The position numbers and the translations under genes were made by a program. A stretch of DNA of 64,000 bases from Odontesthes bonariensis (Eukaryota > Chordata > Actinopteri > Atheriniformes > Atherinopsidae): the NCBI RefSeq assembly GCF_027942865.1, contig NC_134519.1, forward strand, positions 22,292,248-22,356,247, in the 5' to 3' direction. Below the pieces are notes generated by a model. The model worked only from the letters and a program-made list of their open reading frames with translations. It was not told where the DNA came from and ran no database searches. Shown here piece after piece: positions 39,601 to 51,600 of the stretch (positions are counted from its first letter, which is position 1; the number at the start of each line of letters is the position of its first letter).

Positions 39601-42600
39601 CTTTCCTGGGATCATCTGAAGGGTCACAAATGACCTCGAGGACTCTGAAGACCAGGGATCTAAGGCTTCAGACAATTGGGAAAATAACATTTAACATTAT
39701 CCTCTGAGATCAAAACAAGCGCGTGTTAAAGCAACCAGACTTACAAGCACTGTGAGAGGAGGCTTCTTCCTCAAGGTCAACCAATCCTGTCCAGTTTGAA
39801 GATGAAACATTGCCACCATCGAGGGTCCCTGAATGTGCAATGAAAAATCAAATATGTGTTCGGTTATTATTCATTCTTATTGTGCCCGACTGTGTGATTT
39901 ATTTTCTAATTAATCGGCTCGTTTATGACACAGTTGCTCTGCCTATTATAAATGTAAAATGTAAAACCTCTTGAAGCGGTGGTTTGCTGTGTTGTCTGGT
40001 TGGAACCGTCTGTCCCTGCAGAGTCAGCATTGCTTGAATCTGCAAGATAGCTCCAGGGCTTCCACAAGGAGCTGTAGATCTGGGAGATGGAGCCTGTGTT
40101 CTTGACTTTACCTTAGAAACAATTTTAAGAGATTTTTGCTCACATGAATCACTGAAGCATCTAAAAGCTTAAGCTGAAGGTGACAATATCAGTCAACACG
40201 GAATCCTGAAACGACAGCCAAACATCTCGATATTTAACATTTTCTGTCCTCTCTCTCCCTCCTTCCCACAGCGTCTGTCAATCCAGCTGTTTCTTAGATA
40301 CATGATGGTGGGATCAAAAATCTGCGTGTTGTCATGGCTACAACAGCAGCAATGACTTTCTTTGTTGTTTTTGCTGCATTAATACCAGTCAAAGCTTTGG
40401 TTACGAGTGAGATGGAAGCTTCACTTGTATCATGTGTGATTTTGATATGAAACAATATTTCAAGCAAACATTATTATCAAACTGTAAACATTTGGTGTTT
40501 ATGTTGTACAGTATTCTATATTAACCATTAGTGATGAGCTAGCTGAAAAAAAATATAAAAACAGTAACATCATATTAATCCAGGGAGTGTTTGTCCTCCT
40601 GTGAGACGATACCTCTGTAGCAGTAAGCATCATACAGTGCTGTCGTGTTGTCAACAGTGCTGTTCGGTGTGACAGTGCGAACTCCTGGCTGGCTCCCACC
40701 ACAGTCTTGGCGAGGCCAGGCCACTGGGTAGCGGATGCTGCCATCAGACAGCCAGCCTGGGGCACAGCTGTCCAGACCGGCCCTCCAGGCCAGATAAAGT
40801 TGTCCCACTGTGGCAAGCTGACCCCCGAGAGACACACAGCGGTCTGAGGCTGAAGACAGCGACAGTCTGCCTGGGACTGAGGAGTGAAACACTTCACCTG
40901 GAGGAAGAAGATATCAGAGTAAAGCTTGTCAACAAGCAGATGATGCCTGATCACATTCTTGGAGGTAGACACTTTGGTTAGATAAATGCATTCACTGATT
41001 CTGAAAGAAAGCATGTATGAAGGTACCAGAAGCTCATAGTTTCTTTTTTTATCATATTCTTGTGGCACTTGACCACAAGGCCAATCAGTTTTATAAGCAC
41101 ATTTCAAATAAAACAGTTAAATTTAGAAGTGCTTAATTATTTCCGAAAACAATTAGTAAATGCGGTTTACGGCAAAAACTACTCAAAAAGGTATATCTGG
41201 TGTGTTTTTGTGGACTCAAGCTGTGAATACATACACATCTGTTAAAACACACAATCTACAGCTGAGGGTACAATGATTAAACATGCGTTTAATTCACAGA
41301 GGGTTTAAGCAAATATTTTTTCTTTCCTTTTTTTTTCAGTCGATTTTCTACAACATCTTCTCATGTCTACAATTCATATCACTCTTTGGCTACACAAACA
41401 ACATAAATTTGTGAGAGCAAGCCATGGCTGGCCAGTGATTTTTCACTCAATTTGTAGTAAAAATATTATACAAATATCCCAGGACTTGTCCTTTAAAATT
41501 GCAGCAGAATATGATGCAAACATCCTTGTGAAAGCTGAGAGCAGTGACAGGTTTTGATGTGTTTCATGTGCGTGTGTGTTGGTGTTTGTGTGTATCTGGG
41601 TGTACCATCCAGTTCTTTCGCAACACAGTACACATCAAACAGCTCTTTCGGGTCTCTTTTTCCATAGTTCCTCACTCCAGCAGAGTACTCCTTGTGTCCA
41701 TAGCAACCAAGCTCTGGCAATTGGACGGAATAACTGTAGATACAAACATGTGGGAGTCATAAATGAGAGTTAACCTCGTTATTCAACACTAACAATAGAA
41801 ATTGAAAAGCACAAAGGTCTTGTGGACACTTTATTGCATGAAGATGATGTTTTGAAATGTCATTTTACAATAAATTCTTATTTGTATTCACTTTTGAAGG
41901 GCACAGGATTAGAATGAATTAAGACACAATTAAGAGAGAAGAAAACAACAGTGCTAAAAACTAACATGAAGCAGATAAAATGGCAAAATAGAATAGTATT
42001 GATAAATAAATAATCTAATTGAAGAAGAGAGGGGACAAATGGGACTGGACCATGTGTGTGTCCTCTAAGTAGAAAATTAGCAGGCAGTATCACATAATCT
42101 ATCAGTCTTCAGAAGAGAATTGTTAACCAAGTCAAATGAGCAGGCGTTTTGATAAAGGTGAAATCATGGGAAACTGGGAAACTTATTTGTTGTCTTGGCA
42201 GGTGTTAGCTGCAGACACAGAGAGCAACTGTTAGCTTAGCTTAACACAAACACAGTATGTGCACAGTTAAGTCAAGCTATGGTTAGAGTTTGACCTGGTC
42301 ATTTAATCCTTTTACCAGTAGCCTATGTTACCAGCATGGGAGGGAAATTGAGTAATGACCACAGAGGACTATGGGAGAAAATGTCCAAGAAATTCTCTCA
42401 TTTCTAACTTTTTCTGTGAAAGATCATCATACTTGAAAGAATGATGCTGAATTCACTGCAAAGTTATCTTAAAGGTACTTAGTGGGTGAGTTTCTTAGAT
42501 GAGGCTAAATCAGAATTTCATCAGGATTATAAAAAGAGCAAAGCAACAGTCTGGAAATGTTTCAAGCGAACTAAACTTGACACAAAGTCCTAATGGGCTA

Positions 42601-45600
42601 AATTTTTAATCACTGAACTTTGCAGCATGTACAGAGTGCCTAAGCTGAGCTAACAAGCTGCTGGAGCGAGCTTTATAAATAGCATTAAAAACATGAGAGT
42701 GGTTTCAATGCTTTCATCAATGCGTTAGTATGAAACGGGATAGAAGCATTCGAAGAAGTTTCTCTTTCTCCAAAAAAACAAACCCCCACCCCATGACCCT
42801 TACTTGGACGAAGGAGGCATAGAAAATGGATGGACATTTTTAACATATTTGCATTCAAAAAATGACAGAGCACTGAATAAGGAATAGCCAAGATATATTT
42901 TATCAAGCGATTACAATGAAAGCCTCGAAGCATTCTGCTAATGGGTTCTCAGATTGTGTTTGCATGTGATGTAGTAATATGAGCTCTTATATTTTCTGTG
43001 ATTACCAAGCTAGTTTTCTAAGACTACGGCTACACGAAAACGAAACGAGGGTTTTTTTGAAAACGGGTACGAAAATTATTGCGGCCATACGGCAACGCTG
43101 CTGTAAAGACAGGTCCAGACGAAAACGATGAAAAACGATGAAACGATGCAGTACACACGAAACACCTCTAGGTGCGCTGTAAGCCATCCCCACCGGTTAC
43201 ACCAGAACAATAGAAGAAGCAATGCGCATGCGTGTACGCCCCTACTACCAGCGTGAAGCTCACGTTGTTCCTTCAACAACGCCGCTGTAGTTAGCAGTGT
43301 CTGCAGCAGTGCTGCTATCAATGTTGTGGGGTCCATGATGATCGCTGTCTGTCCTTGTTGTGTTGTCTTCTTCTTCTGGATTTTGAATGGAAGCCGCTTT
43401 TTGTTCTGGTCACTGACGTATGTGTATACGTCACTGCGTTAGCCATGTGGCTATGACGCAGACACGAATCCGTTTTCGCTGTAACAATGGAAACGAAACG
43501 ACCCAGTTTTCAAATCTTCCCACTCTGGAACCCGTTCTCAAAGACTATCGTTTTGGGGTAGTGGGAACGCCGGCTCCGTGTGGCCGCGACAGCCAAACGA
43601 TAAGAAAAAGTATCGTTTACAGTGAAAAACGTTTTCGTGTAGCCGTAGCCTAAATCTTCTTGGGTGATAATGTTTTATAACAATTTAAACATGAAACCTA
43701 AGTAATTGTTTTGAAAATACTTTCTACTAGATTGATCAGCAATAGAGGAAATGGTTTGTTTTGGTCTTTAAAGTGATAGTTCGGAGTAGATTCACCCTAG
43801 GGTCATTTGAACCGTGACAACCAGCCAAGTAGCCCACCCGAAGTTTTTTCGATCTTGGCTGAACATCAGCTGAGTTACTGAGTTATCCCGAATAGCTTAG
43901 TACATGGAACCTGGCAGCAGGGCTCTCAAGTTTTCAAGTTTGCTTGGAGTGAGATTCGGGCGGGGCAGGGGCCGTGCCGTGTGCGCGGGGGGCTGGTCCC
44001 TTGCAGTATCCCATCGCCATAAATTAGCTACTTAAAGAACAAAGAAATTGTTTTATTTATACCAAAATCACAAATCTTCACTTTTACACAAAATTCTGCT
44101 ATATTTTAAAATAAATTCTTTTAGGTATGCAAAGTCTTAACAAACAAAAAAATGTTATGAGTGTTGTAAGTGTTTGTGGCAGATTTTGATGCTTGATGAC
44201 TGATATTGGGGGCTCCCATTTAAAGCACAGCCATTTTCACAGTCATGATGGATGACAGAGTTCCATTCAGAGCCAACGTGTTCCTGGTCTTGGTTTTATA
44301 GAATAGAATAGAAATAGAATAGAAAAATACTTTATTTATCCCCCAATGGGGGAAATTCAAATTCGTCAAGTAGCTCAACATTTTTTTTAAATATTTACAA
44401 TGATTTATTGAGCCCCACCATGGAAAAAACCCTCTCTGCATCAGCATTTCAGTGTGGCAGAACTAATACCAGTTTGGCAATTGTAGATAGCCTTATTGGG
44501 AATCTGCTCATACCAGTCACCTTTGAAAAAAATTAACCACAGAAGCCTAATTACGCTCCTACATATTTTTCATTTTTCATTAAGTTGCTCATGTCAAAGG
44601 GTGTGTGCTGAATATTTAGGCCTACTACTCCAACAAACACTTTAATCGGCAGGTATTGGTCTTTTACAAGGAATAGGAAAACTATAGGAACTAATAAAAG
44701 ATTCAAATAAATGAAGATATGACCTGCTGATGATCCTGACGGTTCTCTTCCACCTCCAGCTCGTCTACAACTTCTGCACACGTGCTTGAAGCTGAAAGCT
44801 ATTTCAGACCTCACCCAGCAACAAGAAATTCTGTTTTCTGATTGGCTGAGAAATTCTATTTTGTGATTTGCCGATGGGTTGCTAAATCAAGACAGCTGTA
44901 CCGGAGCTATTCTGAGCTGTATGAGCAGTAGTAACCTGCCATTGACTCGTTTATAGTATAGGCCATTAGAATTTCTGTGCGACGAAGTTGATCATTTCTC
45001 AGCGTGAGAAATGGCATGTGTGGCGTGTAAGCGTGTGAACTTGTTGAAATGCGTGTATTTCACACTCATTGCGTGAGACTTGAGAGCCCTGTGGCAGTAT
45101 CTCCAAAATTACCACACTAAAATCACATGCCATGACACCAAACTTCTACAGTAGTACAAATATGGTCTGTACTCACAAAACGATGCATTTGGAAGTTTGT
45201 ACATAGTCCAGGAGTTTATTATTATCAACACAAGCCTAATAGCTTCTCTGCTGCAAGGCTGCTCAATTTCTCCATTGATAAAATAAATTCACAACTCTAC
45301 AACATAAAAATTCATAAAAAAATCATGTAGAATATAGCATATACTTAGTTGTCTACAGTAGTAAATCAACCCTCATCTTACTTTGAAGCTCCCAGATCAA
45401 GGAAGTGACGTCGACACAGCTTTAGCAGCAGAGAAGCTATTAGGCTTGTGTTGATAATAATAAACTCCTGGGCCCTCATTTATTAAGCGTTCTTAGGAAC
45501 AGATCTGTGCGTAAAGCGTGCGTGCGATCATTCCTGAGCAAAGTGTGGGATTTATGAACATGTACTTGAACTTAGAAATGTGCCTAAATCTACGCACAGC

Positions 45601-48600
45601 TTTGACCATGCTTACGCACATTGCCTAGTGGTAGAATTACGAAACTGCAAATGGTGTTGATTGCTGCACAGGGGAATATTACAATGTTCATTCAATTGTT
45701 GCATTACAGTATGTCTGACGGCATTTGGGTCCGTGTAGCCTATGCAATTCCAAAGCACGGTGCATTAGACCTACCTGGCGTTCATTGCATTTCATTCAGA
45801 GTGTAACAATAATTGTTTCACCAGAAGACCTGACAATAATCAGCCTAGTTGATATGGGTATAAAAGGCACACGTAGGACATGCCATTCAGAACGCAACAT
45901 GGCCCATCTTGCATTGCTTGAGGATCTGGAAAACCGTGCGCTACGGAGGGAGCGCGTGTTTAGGGAGCGTGCAGATTTATTGGCAGAAAGTAGTGAGTGG
46001 CTTCTAAGCAGGTTCAGATTTCCAAAACATATATTGCTCGACCTCTGCCGTGAATTGGGGCCATTTCTCGAGCGAGAAACTAAGCGCACGCAAGCCATAC
46101 CTGTGCATATACAGGTGCTGTCCGATTCCTTTATTTTGCAGAACAGCTCCGTGGACCTTCGTTTACAAGAAGGAGCTGTTGAAGATGGATGGCTTATTGG
46201 TGAGTGTTGCACAGCATGTTTGCAACATTGGTTATATGTATGGTCAGTGTTTGAACTACGGGGGGACTCGGGGGATCTGAGACCCCCTGAAACTGACACG
46301 AGATCCCCCGAAAACATGATTTGGGAAATGTTGAGGGGTCTCTAAAATATTGGCAAAATGTGATTTCCCCTAATGAGTTATGATTGCAGACGCGATGCGT
46401 GTGTGGAGGTGTGGAGCCTGTGTGCGTAATTGGCATAAAGCTGTGCTGTCCGCCGCGTATGATTCTGTATTGCTTCTCATGTGTTTTCGAGATCCGAGCT
46501 CTGAGTCAAGCGCAAGCAAGCAAGTTCCGGTGGCTTTTAAAGGGAATGTTGGTGCCATATATGGTTAATTGGGGGCGTTCCATGATGCAAATTAGTCTGA
46601 TCGTGCCCGCGCAAGGTGAACTGGCAGGTGTGGTATTTATCATTGCAGATTACCTACGAGTGTGCGTACGACCTGTGTAAGAACGTTTGATGAATGCCGA
46701 TTTTTTTGTACTTGGGCACATTCTAAATTTCACTCATACGACAGGATTTAGAAGGGATTCTACGCACTAATGATAAATGAGGGCCCAGGACTATGTACAA
46801 ACTTCCAAATGCATCGTTTTGTGAGTACACACCATATTTGTACTACTGTAGAAGTTTGGTGTCATGGCATGTGATTTTAGTGTAGTAATTTTGGAGATAC
46901 TGCCAGGTTCCATTAGCGCTTGTACTAAGCTATTCGGGATAACTCAGTAACTCAGCTGATGTTCAGCCAAGATCGAAAAAACTTCGGGTGGGCTACTTGG
47001 CTGGATGTCACGGTTCAAATGACCCTAGGGTGAATCTACTCCGAACTATCACTTTAAGTACCCAGAACAATTACAGTTAGCAAATAATTCAGTGAGATTG
47101 CAACATGAAAAAACAGGTATTAGTATTCTCCTCACCGGACAGTCTGATCATCCAACCAGCCGGCTGAACAACTCGCAAAGCCGTCATGGTATGCTGCCCA
47201 CAGCTGAGCCGGTGTGGCGATCTGAGCCGAGTTTTCCTGGCAGGCTCGCTGAGCATCGGTGAATGAGAGGGTGTAGCGGGCGTTAGGAGCCTGGTAGTGA
47301 AATACCACACCTATGCACAGAGACGTGTGGTAAAAATTTAATTCTCTTCATGTGACAGATTAAAAAAATAAATAAATCAGTAACAGCATGTTATCACGAC
47401 CACAAACAGATTAATTAAACACTATGTGAGTTTCAGCTGAAACTTCACAGATGAGCAGAAAAAAATATAATTTTTAATTCGCCCAAATGCTTTAATTAAA
47501 AGAATTATACAACTAATCGAGAGGAAAACAAGAGGACAAAAACAACGCACACTCAGAGAAGATGCATTAATTAAGTCAGTCAATGCAATGCTGATAAATT
47601 AATATCTAACTAAATAACAAAGCCAAAAAGGGTTGACTGTGCTCCTGTTTTAAAAGCTGCCATTATCTGTCAACACATCAAGTCTAGACTTAAAAAAAAT
47701 ATATAATGAAAAACCACAACAAAAATGGATGACATAAGAAGAAAGATTTTACAAGTTCTTGTGTTAATGTAGCTTAATCTCTCCTCAGAATTTCTGCTTT
47801 GTTTAAATTTTTCCTTTGTGGAGCTGTGGCACTAAACTTTTCTTCCATCAGTGGCTGCTGCACTTACCCGAGACCACAAGGGCCACAGTGTCTCTCTCAT
47901 AGTCGTTGCCCATGACAACCTGACAGCGGTAAGTGCCTGAGTCGTTGGTACGGAGACTTGAGATCTCCATGGTAGCATTCAGAGAATTGGCAGTGTATCC
48001 TGGCAGCACGACACGGCCACTGAAAGCCTTATTCACCTTGATCACATCACCTTTGGCACAAAAAGAGTGGTTTCTCCATTACAATGTCTTCTGGCATCCT
48101 CCAATTTTTTGGAAGCAGAATGTTAACTTTTAAACAGTCCTACATATGTGCATTTTTCTAGATCTTCTAGATCTTGTGGTAGCAATGATGCAGTTTCATA
48201 AAACACTCTTGTCCAATGTTAGAGCAATAACGCTTTTTTCCTTTAAAAAAACATTTATATTTGATTCTTTTGTCTTAATTTTTCTTGCTGGTTTTCATCT
48301 GATGTCACATACTTTTGTCCACCAAGCAGGATTAAATTACAGTTTCTATCTATTTCAACTCTATGATATAGTGGTGTATTGATGTTCTTAGTAGAGCAGA
48401 GCCTCTCTCTACCTGTCTGCCTCATACTTGATTCTCAAAAATTATTTGGTGCCATGACACTCTAAACATGTATGTGCACTCCTTTTGTAAAGAGGGAAGT
48501 TTTAGCTTTTCCTCCTCTGAACAACACAACCTCTTTTTTTTGCAGTCTGAATCCAATTTGGTCTGTTCTATCCGAGACACAGATTTATAAAGTGTTTTAG

Positions 48601-51600
48601 AGGCTGCGCCTCAAGCTTTTACTTTTAGCTTTGGTCTTTAGCGAGTTTGTTTTGGTCTTACTTGCCGCTTACATTATTTATCAATAAATAATCGCAATGT
48701 ACTCCATTTATGGATGAAACACTATGAAAAAGATTATTGATATGCTATACTGTGCTTTTCTGGCACAGTAACCGATCTTTTGGCCACTCAGAGCAGCAGA
48801 AACAAGCTATTAGGACAACGCTGATATATTTACACATCAAATGTGCATTCAGTATCAACATCTGCTTTTATTTTTTATTTTGTTTTTGTCTCATTTGTGG
48901 GGCAAGCATGACTCTGAGCAGCTGGACGCTCACATGGGGCCAGTTGTGGCTCAAGTTGGAGTTGTAGAGTTCCAACAAGAAGATCTGTGGATCCCCAGCG
49001 TGTGTGATTATAGACAAAAAAAGCACTGCATATATAAGCACTGCAAATGTATTAAAAATAAGTACTTTTATCGGGGTGGTCTGTGGCATAGTGGGTACAG
49101 CAGGTGCCCCATGTACAAGAGGCTATAGTCCTTGCTGCAAGTTCGAGTCCCGCATCTGCCCCCTGATTCCTGTCTCTCTAAAACTGTCCTATCCATTAAA
49201 GGCATAATAGTCCAAAAAAATAAGTTATTTTATAAGTGTTTCAGTTCAGGAGAAATACACTCTAAAGCACTTTGTGGAACATAGATGAGATTAAAAGGTG
49301 CTAACTAAGTGTGGACCAAAAAATATTGTTTGGGGACGTTATTAGAATTAACCTCAAATTTCTCGTTTATGGGTTTTAAAGCATTTTTTTTCCCTGAAAC
49401 ATTGCAACAACATTGCCCCTAAAAGCTGTGAGGCTAAACCAAACCTACAAAGTTGTAGGCTGTAAAATGACAATAAACCTTTTAATGTGTTTTCATCTGT
49501 AAAGAGTCTTCAATTATTCCACTTGAGCAAGTTTTGACATTTAGAAGTACGGTGAAAAAATAGTGGGGTCCAGAATCAGCTGCAAATTTCCCATGTACCA
49601 CTCATTTCAGACACACAGTCATTTTCTCTGCTGTAAATATAAAACTCTGCAGCTTTAAATTGTCACTTGAAGCACCATTAATGTTATCTAGATAGAGCTG
49701 AGTAATGATGAACATTGCATTTTTGTTTTACCTTTAGCAGAAAGCACAATCTGCTCCAGAGGAGTGCCGTGTCCACCTGATTTTGTGTGAGTCCACAGGA
49801 GTTGTGGAGGCTGAATGGAGGAGCTGGTCTGGAGAGTGAAGACACAGGGGAGGACAGCTTTGCCTGCAAGCATTTGTTGTACTGTAGGATGGGTGATCCT
49901 ACGCATGTTTACTATGGTGGAGGCTGCACCTAAAGAGGACAAACAATAAATTGACTATGACTTGAAACATGTGAGAGTACATTTTTTTCTAAAAGCGTGA
50001 TAGCTCAGTTCCTCCTTAGGAATTTCATTTTCATGTTTTCCACATAGGACTGAGAAACTGATTGTCTGAGAAAACTGAGAAAGTGATTATTAATGGACAC
50101 AGGAGCCAATTCAATCAATAGTAAAGTTTATAAATCTTCTCCTCGAGTTTTGCAGTTAACACAAATGACTTCATGGGTGACTTAAGCTAATTAATTAAGA
50201 GGAATGTCTTCCTGCGGACGTTTAAGTGCTGCAACTCGGTTACAAAACGGTTACACTCATGGCTCTGCAGATAGATATCAGCACTTCACTCAGTCTGGTT
50301 GCCATGACAGGTGCAATGTAACCATGACAACATCATTACCTGTATAAGATTTGCAACAACATACCAGGCTTCTGCTGTTTTATCATATAGCATGTTGGGA
50401 TTTCTATCCTACAATTAGTCTTATTGTATTTGGTACAGTGTGCAGTATGTTTATTCTATGAGGAGCGCGGGAATTTAATTCTTGAATTTGATTCTGACTG
50501 ATTTTGATTATTGAATTTTTTAACCATCTAAGACTTTGACAAGGCAAGGCAAGGCATCTTTATTTATATAGCGCATTTCATACCACAGGCAACTCAATGT
50601 GCTTTACATAAAGACAAGGCATTTAAAAGAACAGCATAAAGCAGCAATTTAAAGAGAAAAAAAATAGAATAAAAATTAAAAACACAGTTAAAAGCAATCA
50701 AAGAAGAGGGGAAAAAGAAAAATATAAACTCAACCATAAGCACACCGAAAGAGAAATGTTTTTAACCTGGATTTAAAAGTGCTTACAGTTGGGGCTGATT
50801 TCAGTTCTGCTGGTAGTTTGTTCCAGTTGTGTGCAGCATAACAGCTAAAAGCTGCTTCACCGTGTCTAGTTTGAACTCTGGGCTCCACTATCTGACCTGA
50901 GTCAGCAGATCTCAGAGCTCTACTGGGTTTATACTCTGGTAGCATGTCATTCATGTATTCTGGACCTAAACCATTCTGTGATTTGTAGACGAGTAGCAGA
51001 ACTTTAAAATCTATTCTGCATCTGACCGGGAGCCGATGTAAAGACTTGAGAACTGGGGTGATGTGATGTGATCTCTTTGTTCTGGTTAAAACTCGGGCTG
51101 CAGCGTTCTGAACGAGCTGCAGCTGTTTGAGACTCTTTTTGGGGAGTCCAGTGAGAAGACCATTACAGTAGTCAAGTCTGCTGGAGATGAAAGCATGAAT
51201 CAGCTTCTCCTGATCTGTTTGGGACATGAAACCCTTAATTCTGGATATGTTCTTAAGTTGATAAAAGGCTGATTTGGTGACTGATTTGATATGATAGTTG
51301 AAGGTCAGGTCTGAGTCTATCACGGCGAGGTTCCGGACTTGGTGTTTAGTTTCTAGAGACAGTGACTCAAGGTGTTTACTGACAGCAAACCTCTTCTCTT
51401 TGTTGCCAAACACAATGGCCCTCATTTATCAAACTTGCGTAAGACGAAAAACATGCGTAGGTCGTGTGTACGTTCTTTTCTGCGCAAAGGTTGGCATTTA
51501 TCAAATCCATCGTGAGTGCAGGAAAGATGAAATCGCCACGACAGGTCTGAAGCCGTGTACGTACTTTTCCATTTTGACTTGCGGTGACTGCAATAGCATA

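Larger units (their letters stand above)
43772..47053. mobile_element. Fold-back MITE with TTAA target duplication, carrying two nested insertions
   Basis: The left end TTAA|AGTGATAGTTCGGAG (TTAA at 43768) and right end CTCCGAACTATCACT|TTAA (TTAA at 47054) are inverted copies. The arms stay complementary well inside: CACCCTAGGGTCATTTGAAC near 43795, its complement near 47010, and again from TGGCAGTATCTCCAAAATTA at 45092 to its complement near 46905. Removing the insertions at 43918-45091 and 45471-46785 leaves about 790 bases of hairpin-like element with no coding capacity. TTAA duplication plus these ends fits piggyBac- or Kolobok-mobilised MITEs. Confidence 0.85.

Noticed and set aside
45725..46345. 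206-codon ORF as a host gene
   Set aside because: It lies between Harbinger inverted ends, matches only the N-terminal part of a transposase-like protein, and degrades afterwards.
49074..49160. Possible tRNA gene (A and B box-like text)
   Set aside because: No cloverleaf could be drawn and the sequence continues into a typical SINE body; a second dispersed copy exists.
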